A stretch of 64,000 nt of DNA. Source: Lophius americanus. Its lineage: Eukaryota > Chordata > Actinopteri > Lophiiformes > Lophiidae. The stretch's first letter is position 1; each line of letters starts with the position of its first letter. A program made the position numbers and the translations under genes. The notes beneath the pieces were generated by a model. That model was not told the DNA's origin, ran no database searches, and was given only the letters and a program-made list of their open reading frames with translations. The DNA is taken from NCBI GenBank assembly GCA_037951165.1, contig JBBDHG010000061.1:4460501-4524500 (forward strand), given 5' to 3'. Below are positions 1 to 13,095 of the stretch, piece after piece.

Positions 1-639
1 ATTTCTTGTGTGTGATGTCATTGTGTTGTAACCGTTGCCCGTGGCTGAATCGACAAGTCCAATCATTCTTGAAAGCACGTTTTAACACAGATACTTGGAC
101 TACATAGATTTTGATATCTTATGTCAATAGCAAATAATAATGCGCTTGTGAATTGGAAAAGTTGACTTTACTATGACTTAAAAATTCCAAGTAAAGCAGA
201 TCATTCATCTTAAGTTGTTAAAGCATGGTTTTTTCCACTTTAACGTTTTAAAAATGATTGCTATCAGGCCCAATTTTTTTTTTAAAGTGAAGCCAACCCA
301 TTACAATTTACTCTCGGCTTACAGGGTGTGGTTGACTACTAGACAAACAAATAAATAGCCTATGTATGGTGTACCATAACCAGCACAAAATAAAATATGC
401 CTTCACTTTTTAAAAGTTGATAGATCCATGATAAAAATAATAGAACAAATAAACAATAAAAACTTTTCTTTAACTGTGACAATAAATGTTTTTCAGGGTT
501 ACAGCTGCTTTAGTATATTCCCTCATACGCTGAAATATTATAGTGCAATATCTATATTATAGTGTAATATATGTAGAATAGTGTAATATCTATATTATGG
601 TTTAATACTCTAGTGTAGTTTAATTTATATATTTATATG

Positions 640-735
640 TGCTTTTTATTCTGTTATATTGCTGTGTGTGCGCTCTTTGCTGCTGTAACACTGCAATTTC
701 CCCGTTGTGGGACTAATAAAGATTTATCTTATCTT
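640..735 (+). repeat. LINE-type 3' tail, copy 1
   Basis: The stretch reads 'tgctgctgtaacactgcaat' then 'ttccccgttgtgggactaat' then aaagatttatcttatctta, the characteristic end of many teleost non-LTR retrotransposon copies, finishing in a short ATCTT repeat. A second copy lies at 34660-34745. Family assignment is from memory. Confidence 0.6.
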
Positions 736-2149
736 AAATATAGTGAGTGGATGGTTGCCTTCTTGGAGCTAATTAGTATAGTTTTATAGACATTCACCTT
801 TCCACACTGAGCTTAGTGAAAATTATGAGTCTGAGGTGTGACAGATGGAGACCAAACTATAGTTGCCCTTCCTAAATTGAATTATTGAGGGGGCTTAATG
901 AAATGACATCGAAATATCTAATTCGATTGTTAGGAAAATTATTCTGCAGAACTCAGAAGAAAATCTAATTAATTCAAATGGGCAAATGTTAACTTGAGCC
1001 AAAATAGCTTATATGTGTGTTCTGTGAGAACAGCGTTGATCCGTTGGTTGAATAAAACACTGTTTTTGAGAAATTTTTAAATTGAAATGAATGGGTTCAA
1101 TTTACATTTTTGGTGAATGTATGCTTGTGAAAATGCATCCTTCGAGGACATGGGAAATACAAAAAATAATTGCCAGCAAATACGAAAATGGGATTCTACT
1201 ACTGTACAGACCAAAATGTTTACAGTCTGTGACCCACCTATGAATCCTCCTGTGAACTGACAAGATAATCTCTCACTAACCCGAGTCAATACTGACAAGC
1301 AGATTACTTTCCATCAGCTCTGCCCATCTGATTTTAAAAACTATATGCTGCTGGCTGCATTCAGATTAGTTATTGAACTGCCCAAGCAAAGGGAAACAAG
1401 GCTGCTTCAGAGGCACACTCACAATAAGCCAGCTGTCAGTGGGAGGGGCCTGCTCAGAGCAGGGTTTTCATGGATAGCACTTTTTGTTGCCCTCTTACAT
1501 ATGAACGATACTCCTGTCTGTGACTACCATGCCCTTGTGTTGACAAAAGTGTTGATTGAGGACAGGCGAGAAGATTTTAGTTTTTTTTTTTCTAAATGTA
1601 TGCGTTCCACACATCGGAAAAACTGAAAGGAGTGCCAAGTGTGTTTTACAAATATCCATGTGGGAAAGCAGTATGCAAACTGAACGTCTGGTGATAATAA
1701 AGATAAAGCAAACAGGGGTTATCTAATTTTATTACGAAAGCACAGCATTATTTCAAACAGTATGCTGAATTTAAACACAGCTACATGCTAAATGTTGACT
1801 TGTGCTAATGTTTCCATTAGATCTGACCCTCATATACCCTTTTTATTTAAACCCTTGTGTAATTGCTAATAATTGACCTTTCTTAGTGCTCACACAAACT
1901 CCCCCTTGCTAATCCCCCGAGGCCACTCTTTTTTCCACCCCCACACCTATTTTAGATTCAGAGGTGTGCGCCTGAGCATCATCCTAGCAGCATCAGAGCT
2001 GATGTCCTTGAAAATGTTTCAAATAACTCAACTGTATTATTTCACTCTGCCACACTGAAGGGTGAAATTTTCGTCCTCTTCGGTGGTTTTATCATATACT
2101 GTTATTCATAACCATGTGCGTGTATATTTATATTCATATGATGATCGTT

Positions 2150-2295
2150 CTTTTGTTTATCACGTTACACAGTAAAAACATACAGTACAACGTCATGACA
2201 TTTTTGTCTGCATCTAACCCATCCCTGAGGCAGCAGTGGGCGGCCCCTGTGAAGTGCCTGGGGAGCTGAGGTTTCAGGGTCTTGCTGAAGAACCA
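2150..2295 (-). repeat. SINE-body fragment
   Basis: Contains 'cccatccctgaggcagcagt' followed by gggcggcc and an AAG(A)ACC-type end. It aligns by eye with 35680-35825, where the same body is joined to a tRNA-like head. Here the head is absent, so this copy is truncated. Orientation is inferred from the headed copy. Confidence 0.6.
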
Positions 2296-3504
2296 GCAGC
2301 TTGTTATATCTCATATGCTCACTTACTTGTCTGACAGGTAACAGGGCTATAAATAGACCCCCACCTTCTTGTTATTGTGAAACCAGCTGGTGTTCTATTT
2401 CATTATTGCTCCGGATTTTTACATTTGGTTATTTTAAGCATTGCACTTTAAATTTGCCAATAGCTAAATATTTAATCAGCGTGGCTAATGACAGGAACAT
2501 GTTTTATGTCTGGAACAGCCTTGTTTTATCAAGTATACATTGGATTTATAAATCGTAGATTCCACTGTCACATAAATGTGACAAATATCAATGAATCTCT
2601 CATTTGATGTACCAGACTGTTGCAACCCAGTAGGGGGTTATATTATGTTAAGGTGGAAATGTTTGATAGTAATAGTCAAAATACTACAGAAGGATGAGAC
2701 TGATCTATTGATAGAAACTAAATGACAGGTTACAGTTTAAGATGTTGTACAGCAGTTATTATCAGAGTATTGTCCCTGTCCTGGTGTATACACATTTCTA
2801 CAGTTTCACAGCTAAGACGAAAGATTTCCCCTGGACTGCTATGTGATCAGATACATGTCACTGGGAAATGAACGACATCTTGTGGCAATTTCTCAGGGAA
2901 ACCGTACTCTCACTGTTCATATTAAACCCGTCTATATCTATTACCAGCCTCACTGCCATCAGATACAGCGGACTATGATAATGCAAAATGTCCTGCCTCC
3001 ACAAAAACACACACACACTCCTGATGTTGGTAACCACAGATTAACATATTGTGGATAAAGGTGATGTCCACACTTAAGGATTTGTGCGTCTGCATTGAAA
3101 CATTTAACATAGCCTACATTTAAAATCTTGGCAAAACAGTCAAGGTGTTGAGTGCACAACATTAAAAGGAGCGTTAATCTGTAATTACTGCGCTCAGCTG
3201 TCAGCGGTTACATTTCCACTTAGTTTTTTTTAGGCTGAAAAATGATGGAGAAAGAACTTAATGAGCTTTTTTAGCAGCACCGGTTGCCTATCGATACCAT
3301 AATCAGCAGAATATAGGTCTACTAGCCTCAGTCATCTCTGCTCTGCCAGTGCACACAAATCTCAGTTTCCCTGTTTATGAACGTATCTGTGGCACGGGTG
3401 AGCGTGACTTATGATCTCTTGCATGCCATTTTACCAGTGGGGGGTTTAACTAGAGGTTAATCCGATGTGGCAAAATGAAGAACATTTAATACACTGCCCA
3501 TAAG

Positions 3505-3546
3505 ACTCTCTCTCTCTCTCTCTCACACACTCTCACACTCTCACAC
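3505..3546. repeat. CT/CA microsatellite
   Basis: A run of CT dinucleotides passes into CACACT-type units. Simple repeat, no coding content. Confidence 0.9.
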
Positions 3547-4519
3547 TCATATGCCCTGCCCATCACAGCACTTTGGCAAAAGCTGTATAATACTGTGCAC
3601 ACTTGTGATTGGGTGATTTTGAATACTCCAACAATGTTTTTGTGTATGTTCATCAAGTACTTGATTTAGATCTGCTTTTCTTTGGTGTGAATATTACTGT
3701 TAATCACATTCTGAAAAGCTACAGTTCAAAAATACATAAATGCAGAGGAGTTTCAGACTCCATCACAGAAGACAAGATAATTCTTCCACTCTTGAATTTA
3801 ACCAAAAAGCAAGAGTAGGCTACTATGTTTTTACGAAGGGGCCCAAAAAAAACAGTAGTAAAAAAAGAAATTTCATTCATTCAGAAAAACTAAAATAATA
3901 CAGTTATTAGTACAAGAGATATATCGGTGAATGGTAAGAGGTGATGGACTATTGATTTCAGTGGTAGAAAGTGAAGTTTGAATCACCCACACACTTCATC
4001 TCTTCTCATATATCATCATCCCCTACAAGGCTTCAACATCTCCCTGATCTCCCCTCTTCCCCTGCTCCTAAGCCACAGTGAGCTCCACCATAATATGATA
4101 ATCCAAACCATAATTCGATACAGTTTATAGAGCAGCATTTGACAAGTGCCGTGATTATTTGATTCTAAACCAAAGAATCTATCATCTCAGGTTTCTTCCT
4201 TCTTCTTTGCAGAATGAAACCTTCATTGTTCAGTGTTGAAATTTCACGTTCATATTACGAAATTCACATGGTAAAAAATAATGACGTTTCTATTTGTGAT
4301 AGAATTTGATTTACTAGCTTCGTAAGACATATATTAGGGACACGTTAATATTGAAGTTCTAGTGAAATAAGGGCAATTGGTGAGCACAAAGCAATAATCA
4401 ACATTATTTACTCTTCAAACGACAAAAGATTCATTAAGAGGTCCGCATTGAATCCATTTTAATACTATATAAAGCACAAAAAAATCATTCCAAACATTCA
4501 AAAGCGGTTAATAGCCCGC

Positions 4520-5030
4520 AACCATGCTAGCAGCTCTGTGGGTCTGCAGTCTACTTAGGCATAGTGTCGCTTTGCACTAAATGCTAACACCAGCATGCTA
4601 ACAAATGCCTCCTTGTTATAATGCTAATATAAACTTATAATAGCTAACGCCACAACCGAGGCGGATTGGAATATCACTACTTTTAAAAGGTATTTGGTCA
4701 TATTGTACAAAAGTAAGACATATGGAAATTATATTTACCACATTCTGTGGTATTTTTTAATTAATATCCATTAATCATGAAGGAATTGTTACAAATTTTG
4801 TAATAATCCAATACATTGACCTACAGGGGACACTACAACACAAGACCCCAATTAGTGGGTCAACCCAGAACGCCTCGTTTTGTGGTTGGACCCACCAAAG
4901 TCACAAGAGTTCATCTTGTAGAAACTGTGTCTGTCCTAAATTTCACGGCAATCCAGTAGACGTGATAATAATGTTTTAGCCTGGATCAAAGTGGTGGGTG
5001 TAACCCACCAACACACTGACAGTGGTATGC
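4520..5030 (+). repeat. GCTAACA-rich dispersed repeat of spiny-rayed fish
   Basis: The left part has 'ccatgctagcagctctgtgg' and 'aaatgctaacaccagcatgc' then taaca. The right part has 'aaatttcacggcaatccagt' and ctggatcaaagtggtggg. These phrases, in this order and spacing, belong to a high-copy unclassified repeat that I remember from many acanthomorph genomes. This copy is diverged, and its right end does not show the expected inverted match to the left end, so it looks truncated. Confidence 0.65.
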
Positions 5031-6659
5031 ATAAAGGCAGGCCTCTAGAATGGATAGAAGGTCACTTAATTTACTAGGTAAGAATTTCTATGTACTTTAC
5101 ACATGGAATATCAGCTATGGAAAATCAGTATATAGAATGTATTTAGTAAGCCAATTTCCAGAATTTGCTGATAATACTTGTAAACTCCAGACCGAAGAAC
5201 TCAAACAGATATGCTCTGCCTCAGAGGTTTCTTGTAGTATTCAAACTATAGACACTTGATCGCTTACAGCAGCTCATGAGTTCTAGTAAATAATGTACAA
5301 TGCAGCAACAGATTGTTCTCTCAGCTCCTCATCTGAGCTGTAATGTAAGGCTTTAGGAAATGATCTACCTTCAGCTTGAACTAGTTACATTCATGAGCAA
5401 ATATAACACATTTAGCAGGATGTGGGCTGGGAATGGTTTGGCATCAATCAATCTACAGTTTATGGCGCTGAAAGTGTTTGAGACATAAAACCATCTCAAA
5501 GCAGAAGTATGTACCGTGAGCAAATAAGACATTTTGTTCTTTCAAGTGATATCTGTTGATGTGGTCCTTACCCAAAACATTGTATAGATTCTAATCTAAT
5601 TTGCATGCTCTCATGAATATTTCCCCTTGAGGCTCCACAACACGACCAGTAGAGGTGAATTGGTGAATCCAAAAATTGCCCATAGGTTTGGGTGTGATTA
5701 GGATTTGTTGTTTTTCTCAAAGTGTCAGCACTGGGATGTACTGGCGACTTGTCCAGGGTGGGGTGCACCCCTCCTGCTTAGATTCAGCTGCTTGTTTCAC
5801 TTCTTTGTTGGGAGCTTCAGATAATAGCTTCAAATGGGCTGGATGAAACCGCAGTTAAAAAAATCACAAACCTTAGCTGCTTTTGTACAATAAGAAAACA
5901 GTGTTGATATTTGAGAATACAATAGATATGGATTGTTTGATCGTGGTTCCTCTCGTGGCAGCATGGCTGCTCAGTGTGACTTTGGATCTTGGATTTAGGT
6001 ATATCTTTGCATGAATGGGATTCTCTTGACTACAACAACATGGATTAGGTTTAATGGTGACCTGCAACAGTTATCTATTTAACAGTGTTCATCTGTCTGA
6101 GTGTTGGACCTGTGATGAGCAGCTGACCCGCCCACTTTGTTTACTCTCCATGACAGTATGGCTTCCCACTATGATATTCTTGATCCTGGAAAATTAATGA
6201 ATTAGTTATAATGTTATTTACATTTTTACAAAAAACAGATGTCAATGTAGCCTAATATAGGTGTTCTGAAAACTTAAACAGGCCATTATCGAAACAAAAA
6301 GAGATAATTGGTTTTTCCATGTAATGTGATTTAGATAAAATATATGGACAAAGAAAAGAGTAGAAAGCCGAACAAGTTCTAATTTTAAAATGTCAAATAA
6401 TGATGCTTTAAAAAATGCGTGTACCACAAGGTGTTCATCAGGGCTGAAATCAAGAAAATAACACTGTTGTTTCCTAATAGAAATAGCGGACAACAAACAA
6501 TGGAAGGTAGTCACATGATGCTGGTATGAAAGTTATGAATGTATGAATACTGAACAAAACCTCATCTGTGCCTTTGAATGTTTGTATTGTACTTCTGAAC
6601 TAAATTCACATTTTCATTTATCTTCACTGTCTTCTGTTGTGACTGGAGACAACCGGGAA

Positions 6660-6960
6660 AGTGGACTCACATTTTGAAAAACACAGAGCCGGATTCAAGA
6701 AAGGAGATCTTTACTTGCCAAAATTCAAAGTTTGCAGTGTAACACCATGCAAATAATCCAAAGGAGAGGGCAAAGCATAGTCCAAAAATGAGAAAGGAAT
6801 CCCAGAACGTAACCTGGAACATGTGGCGTAGTGGAACAACAATGAACTGGCACACAACACACAGCCTAAACACTCTGGGAATAAGGGAAAATAAGACACA
6901 GGTGTCACCAATTAGGGTGAGGCAGACACACAATGGCGGGTAAACACGTGGAGGAGTCTG
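6660..6960. repeat. Possible dispersed repeat
   Basis: The phrases 'ataagacacaggtgtcacca' and attagggtgaggcagacaca resemble a purine-rich block seen repeatedly in teleost genomes. No terminal repeats or coding relic were found. A weak assignment from memory. Confidence 0.3.
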
Positions 6961-7140
6961 GATAGAGAAAAAAGTTTTTTTGAACAGTAAAATTGTGATA
7001 TTGAATTACTAAACTAAAAATATGACCTAACATGCTTGATAAGCTTTATCATTCTATACTGGTAAGGCTCACCAGGCCCTACTACTGGAACATGTGAATG
7101 CCTGCAAAGCTGCAAAGCTGAAAAGATATAACTGTAAATA

Positions 7141-7230
7141 AAGATAATAATAATAATAAATAATACATTTCATTTATAATGCACTTTACATTTGGATCAA
7201 ATCTCAAAGTGCTACAAAGTAAAAGCAGAT
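7141..7230 (-). repeat. Hairpin-tailed (ATT)n repeat, copy 1
   Basis: Begins with an AAT/ATA run, then 'gcactttacatttggatcaa' and atctcaaagtgctacaaag. The GCACTTT and AAAGTGC blocks are inverted relative to each other and could form a hairpin. Near-identical copies occur in the opposite orientation at 13990-14106 and in the same orientation at 56640-56715. Probably the 3' end of a retroposon; family unknown. Confidence 0.7.
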
Positions 7231-8685
7231 AAAAGCATCAATAAAAAAAAAAAGAAAAAAGATGTGCAATACATTATTGTTGATCTGTTATTCATTTGAA
7301 ATAATTAGTTTCACATGTTGTGGTTGTGAGACTTTTAATCTATTCTTTTGTTAGAATTATTTCCAAATGAATTATTAACAATAATTTATTATTAATTAAT
7401 TATTTCTTCCCCTCTGAAAATATGACCTAAGTTAATTAAAACATAAGTGAAGCCACATTCTAATATTAATAAAGTATTTAAAGGAACATTTCCTTCTCGT
7501 ACTAGTCAGGTTCTCAGGTTTCTCAAAACAGCCGTACTACTTTCCGAGAAAGAAATCTACATTAGGGGGTTGTCAGGACAACAGTCCATGATTCAAAGAG
7601 CTTTAGATGTCCTCCACCTTCGGCTGGAAGTACTAGCCATGAGACTCAACAGATGCTGTGCCAGTCAGCCAATCACAGGTGAGGTACAGGAAAAAGATGA
7701 CATCATAGGCAAATTAGGGCAAACGCAGTGGGTTTTTTGGTTGTTGTCTCCGCCTGCCTAAGAACCCAAAGTCACTCTCATACTCTTTTTTTGAAAAAAG
7801 AAATTAGTGGGTTTTTGACTGATTCATACAAACATTTAATTTTGAATTTCAATATATGGTAAATTCCCATATCAAGGTCCAATATCCCATCTAAATAAAA
7901 TCCTGCACAAAATACGACTCATTGCCACAGAACTGTAAAGTAGAGGATAGACTAACCTAGTTGGAAAATTATTCAATAAAAAAATTGCCCCATTATTTGA
8001 ATCTGTATCAAAATTTAATGGGGTCTTCTCTGCCCCATTCTCCCACCAAGATTAAGTTTTAAACGTGTGGAATACTATGATCCTATATTGAAGACAAAGG
8101 AAATCATCTTTGAGATCAATATTTCAGTGATGAGTTTCAGCATAAGTTCACTGGGAAATCACTTTTCCTACAAAATTTTAAACCTGCTGTAAAATCTCTG
8201 TGGATTGTGAAATCTTAAACAAAATGACAGCTTCTCCTATTAGTTGCAACCACATTGCCTTTTAATTTTACTTGCATGAAATTAAAGGTTTGTCATGAAT
8301 TAAAGGGATGGAACATTTGAATGTTGTATGTTAATGTTGATAAATAATTGAGATACCATTGACATGATGTGTATTTGTTTAAGAAAAACCCAAAAGGTGT
8401 ACATCAGAGAAACAAAGAAGGAGAACCATGTTTTATGGGAACTAATGCATCAAACTTAAGACTGTACCTATGAAAGCTCATATTTGCAAAATCTATTCTT
8501 GTTAGATTTATTATAAACGTTTTACCAGCCTCCTTGTCATATTGAAAAGGTCGTAACGCTATAAGGCCATGATTGTCTGCAGAATTGGAGTTCTTGATGT
8601 GGACATGATACCCTCCCTCCTAACCCTCACGTTAAGAAGGATTGGTTCGTGAAACAGCAAACCAAGCTGTCTGCCCTGTGGCTTG

Positions 8686-8800
8686 GCTCCTCCCCCGCAC
8701 CGACTGGTGCATTAATATTCATCCTCTCAGCCAATGGGCAGAGCAGGGTGGATGACGTCACGGACTAGGGAACAGCAAGCAGCCAGTGAAGCATCCAGCT
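8686..8800 (+). promoter_or_regulatory. pak3: pak3 promoter region with CCAAT box and CRE
   Basis: Just upstream of the non-coding first exon there is a C-rich GC-box-like run (about 8687-8698), a CCAAT box (8731-8735) and a perfect palindromic cAMP response element TGACGTCA (8753-8760). The spacing of about 20 bp between CCAAT and CRE is usual for CREB/NF-Y promoters. No TATA box is evident. The transcription start is inferred to lie shortly downstream, around 8765-8820. Confidence 0.6.
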
Positions 8801-8960
8801 TGCCGAGCAAGCTTGCTTTTAGGTCAAGAACTGGTCTAACAGGAGAATAGCACTACTGCCTGTGGGCTCTTATTAGGATTGTACGGTTGACGATGAATCT
8901 CCGAGAGCAGGAGCCTCAGAAGCGAAAAACTGAGCAGAAGAATGTGAAAACTCGATTCAG
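8780..8960 (+). other. pak3: pak3 5' UTR exon 1 (non-coding)
   Basis: The exon is inferred from a strong donor (ctcgattcag followed by gtaatt, exon end 8960) directly downstream of the promoter motifs, and from its logical partner acceptor at 24398. The 5' edge is not determined; 8780 is a guess. It contains an ATG at 8893 that opens a short upstream ORF running across the splice junction (see separate entry). Other vertebrate PAK3 genes also begin with non-coding exons and large first introns. Confidence 0.6.
8893..8960 (+). promoter_or_regulatory. pak3: Upstream ORF in the pak3 leader (first part)
   Basis: An ATG at 8893 has A at -3. It opens 22 codons plus two bases in exon 1. After joining to 24399, the frame continues with G-ACA-TTG-TGA and stops at 24408, 12 bases before the pak3 start at 24421. 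The predicted peptide is 25 residues, rich in Lys, Arg, Glu and Gln. If the exon 1-exon 2 splice is right, ribosomes would meet this ORF first, so it may reduce or condition PAK3 translation. Confidence 0.5.
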
Positions 8961-10870
8961 GTAATTCCCTCTCTGTATTCAATATGTGATGTGGTGGGGG
9001 GAGCAGAGGAGGGAGGAGAGGAGAAGAGGAGAGGATGAGGAGGGGGAGGCTGTATATGTAGGGGTGCTTTGTAGTCTTCTTTCTCTTCCACCACTCTGCA
9101 TTCTGTCCTGTTGAGGAAGAGGCAGCTGTTTCCCCAGCAGTCTGTCCGAGAAAGCAAGATGGAAGTAGATGCCTGCATCAGAGGGGCTGGACATGTTTGG
9201 ATCATCATATACTCCCCTCTTATGCCACACATCGTTTCCCTATACCCTCTCTTGTGTTTCATAAATAGCATCTGTATGGATGGGGAAATGTAAGAATCAA
9301 TGGTTTGTCTGGGCCTGGTGGATGTGCATGTCTGTGTGCTCATGCACGCGCGCGCGCCAGTCCTAGAGAGATGCAGCAGCTGCAGTGTGAGCACTGGAAC
9401 AAAAAAGGAGCAATGCTATTTTGGGTCTGTAGACCGAAGGCTGACTGATGGATCAGATCTGTGGCATTGCTGTGGATTGGAGGGTGATGGATGGTTCATA
9501 AGCTGATTGATGCTCTTTTGTTATCTCTGCACTACCTCACTGATGGCCTTTTTAGGGAGGGTTTCCATCAGAAACGCCTTTTCTGCCATTCATTGACTAC
9601 AAACAAGGACACACACACACATACCAGATAGGTACCTCTGTCTGATGGCTTCAACATGGATGTGTGTAGCAGTTTCATGGCGGCCCTAGTGACAGGGAGA
9701 TTTACAACATCTCGTCACCTGACTTGGGGATCGGAGTGGGGGTCGGGGCCGGTCCTATGAAAGCTAAGCTATTCTGCTGCCGATTCTCCCACAGCTATCA
9801 CTGTTGTAGGAGGATGGAGACACTGGTGATGAATACGTTTGGGTTTGTCTCGCCATAACCTCTCCTTGTGCAGATTGTGGTTTCAGAGCTGAAGGGAGAG
9901 GTACCTCTCCAAGAGCAGTCATCCTCCAGTTAGTGAGGCACCTGCTGGGAAACTTTTTGTCTATCCAGTCGTGTGGAATAGGGATGGTAGGGAGTCATGT
10001 CAGTCATTAAGGGATGAGACATGATCGCAAAGGCAAACTGGGGGATGGGAAGTTGAACCTGCTACTCCTATGACCATTGATGTGTTATATCATGTACATT
10101 TGATAGATGCCCTTCCACATCACTAATCTATGTCCTGACATCTACCCTAATTCCTCCTTCATTGTGCCCTTTAAGGGGTTTGCTATATGATTGCATTTTT
10201 TCATGTTAGGTTGTTAAATCCAAAACTAAATATCCACTTCTATGTCCCCCTTTCAGTGCAAAAACATAATTTGATGATTTTATATAGAATTTCTCACTGG
10301 AATTCTTTGTTAGTGCGTAAACTAGTTTGTGCTACTACAGTATTGGGTTTGGCTTAAAAAAAAATAGATACTAGCCCTACAGTGTGTTTCTAATGTAACA
10401 GCACAAATAAGAGACTAATCAGAGAGATGTTGCGATACGCCCTATATCTCCGTATTATGATATGTCTATGTAGGTGCTGGTTGGAGGTAGTAGTACCTCC
10501 AACCCTGCTCTGTGTAGGATACACCTCATGAAAATTCAATATTTGCAAGGAAAGCTCGTAGACAGCACCAATTCCCTGCAAAATGGTGGAAATATTTTAG
10601 GTCTGATATACTGTACATGTGCGTTCTGTATTACCAAAACGTATTGTTTACAGTGTAAACTTAAACAGTGCAGGCAAAACCCAAGCTTTTTTTATGTTTT
10701 CACAATTAGTGCTTGTTGCCAGCGAGCACCAGCAATCTATTATTTTGATTTCTATTCGTATAGTTTACTCACATTAAGTAGATATATTATTTAAATCATT
10801 GTTCTGCCAAACATTGTAACTGCTGATGCTATGCATACGATGAGTATGTATTTTAACCTGTTAAAATTAA

Positions 10871-11115
10871 TGTACCCTCCGTCATCCACGCCATGTGATC
10901 CTCAAACCAATTGTATGACATTTGAATGCCCTGTTCAGTTCATTATGTGTTGGATTTGTTCAGGGACTTCAGGGCTTTTGGCTGGCTCGGAGCTAATATT
11001 AGCATGACTCCCTCTGCTAACATTAGCTACTAAACTTGCCAATTCCTGGGGTGATAACATTTGCTGTGTGTGATTAAGTTTGTTGTGCTGAGCGCTTTCA
11101 AGGTTGAAGGGATGC
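10871..11115 (+). repeat. Unclassified dispersed repeat, arm A
   Basis: This segment matches, in reverse complement and with many differences, 14110-14410. Shared phrases in the same order include a tgtaccctc start, caattgtatgacattt, a ctgttcag block, ttgttcagggacttcaggg, a GCTAAC/TTAGCT cluster, ctaaactt and tgtgtgattaag. No coding relic or terminal inverted repeat was recognised. Confidence 0.6.
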
Positions 11116-12966
11116 CTTATTTTGTCCTTACTGGTTTAATAAATTGGGAGCTTTGGGTTTCTGGTTTACTTGTAGGATGTTTAGAGCCGTGGTAGCTCAT
11201 GCTTGGTGTGTGTATAGGGCGCATGCGCGAAGCAGCCTTAAGTGAGGCTTTTCAGCCGATTGCAAATTTCATCAAAGTAGGCCTCCCGGCTAGTTCTGTT
11301 AGAAAGGTGTCAAAGCTGTTTTGGCAGTAAAGGCAAGACCTGCAAATCATTGGACAGATGTTTTTTGTCATGGTTATTGCCATGGCAACTCCTCTTTTGA
11401 TGGTTACATATTTGTGATTATTGCAATATATGGATTGATCGAAGGATACGTCATTTTTTCCATCAAATAAGGTTTTAATTTCTGCTCAAAATATGAAATA
11501 TATTATTGTAGCATAATCTGCTAAGCAGTTATTTTGTGCCATTTAGTAAAAAGTATTTTTGAGGATGGTTAAATGTAGTTTTATTTGAGTTTTTGAAATG
11601 AGCTCAGAATGAACTTTTAAATATCTAATCTACAACCTTATATTTACATAATGGTTCCCCCCATTTTATTTACCATAGCTATAGAATATAAATGATCATA
11701 GCAGAACCTCTTTTCCACACTGATGTAATTTGAAACGTTTTTTTTTCAGTATCTCTGGCTTGATGTTTGCATGTCTTAGTGTGCAGTTCTGGGCTTCCCC
11801 ATGTTTTCCACTGGCTGGTGTAACCTAACACACACAGCTTCTCTTACCTCACTTAGCTAACAAAAGCAGCGGACACAGGACCTCATCTTGGCATGTAGCC
11901 TACTCACTGTGCTGCCTGAAATATGATAGTAGGATATGCAGCACACAAAAATTAGCCTCCATCTGTTGAGGACTTTGTCTGGATGAGTTATCCTGAGTTT
12001 GTCCAGAGTAGTTATCGGTTAGGAGCAGTGTTAGCTGTGTGTTGCTGTTGCCTCATGTGGGGCATTTGTGTGTGTGTTTAAGGACATAGTTGTCTTAAGC
12101 GGAGCTATAGTCTTGCGGTAGGTGTGGCAGGGCTGCAGTCTGTGTGTTGTGGATTAACATGTAGGATTTGAAGCCATCTGGCCATTTGTCTCAGAAAGGG
12201 GAGGGAGAGTAAGTGAGAGAGATGGATGGTGGGAGACAGTTAGAGAGAGTGGAACCGAGGAAACACTCACACACTGACACATTGACACAGCTCCCTCCCT
12301 AATCTCTTTACTTGATGTCTATTGCTACTTAGAATAACGTTGTGTGTCTATGTTTTCCTTCCCTCTGCATGTGTTTATGTCCCTGTGTGTTAGTTTGTGT
12401 ATCAGACACAAATTGCAAATTTGACTTGAAGAGAGTCAGAGGAATGTTTTGGCAGGAAGAAAGAAGTGTTAAAGCCTCTACGTTTGGGGGAATGGAGATT
12501 ATATAAAATGAATGGATAAAAATGTTGCAGAAGAGGGGTATGACTCGGGTGATTTAGGGGATTAATACATTTCACCGGATCAAGAGTTTTTAGAGTTGCA
12601 TTCGGGCATCTGAACTTGAATTTGAAGAGGAAGAATGATTCCCCTGATTGCCCTCTTGTGGATTTCCTGGCTGTTTCCTGAAAGGAACCCTTCAGATATG
12701 CTCCTGCCGCAATATCTATTTGGCCTTTACATATAAATCACTGGCCTAATTTGATGTTGGTTCCCCTTTGGCGGCCAAAAGAACACTGAGATGAACTGTG
12801 TGTTGTGACACATCTCTGTCAGATCCAACCTTAACTTATTTAGCAGATTGTGCTACTTATGTGGGATGTGATAACACAAGCTTGCCTTGTGCATCAATGA
12901 ACCTGTCACCCCTTCATCAGTTTTCCTCCTTCAGTCTGGGATAACCGAATAAGACCTTTGGGTTTT

Positions 12967-13095
12967 GAGATTCTCTGACCCAGTCATCGAACCATATGCT
13001 CTTGTCAAGGTCAACGAAATCCTTACGTTTGACAAATCGTACACTTGATGTCTACTATATCCCACCCGCTCACAGGTGTCAATGTAACAATGGTC
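12967..13095 (-). mobile_element. Tc1-like transposon fragment
   Basis: The stretch 'attctctgacccagtcatcg' and the later 'aaatccttacgtttgacaaa', then tatatcccacccgctcacagg, correspond in order to the 5' part of a common teleost Tc1-like family, read on the minus strand. Other copies in this window are at 26417-26903, 40137-40509, 47720-48642 and 63785-63937. Only about 130 bp remain and no transposase frame survives. Confidence 0.6.

Larger units (their letters stand above)
1..8680. other. Non-coding DNA upstream of pak3
   Basis: No coding region could be supported here. Open frames are short, lack splice context and resemble no family I recognise. The stretch contains the separately listed repeats (LINE-type tail at 640-735, SINE-body copy at 2150-2295, CT/CA microsatellite at 3505-3546, GCTAACA-rich repeat at 4520-5030, a weak dispersed repeat at 6660-6960, hairpin-tailed repeat at 7141-7230). 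Between them I see only AT-rich unique-looking DNA. Enhancers could exist but cannot be read from one sequence. Confidence 0.6.

Noticed and set aside
7447..7761. 104-codon open frame upstream of pak3
   Set aside because: No recognisable domain, no splice or promoter context, and a composition expected by chance.
8957..9394. 145-codon minus-strand open frame overlapping pak3 exon 1
   Set aside because: Low-complexity Ser/Pro-rich translation of a purine-rich intron start, antisense to the first exon; no family resemblance.
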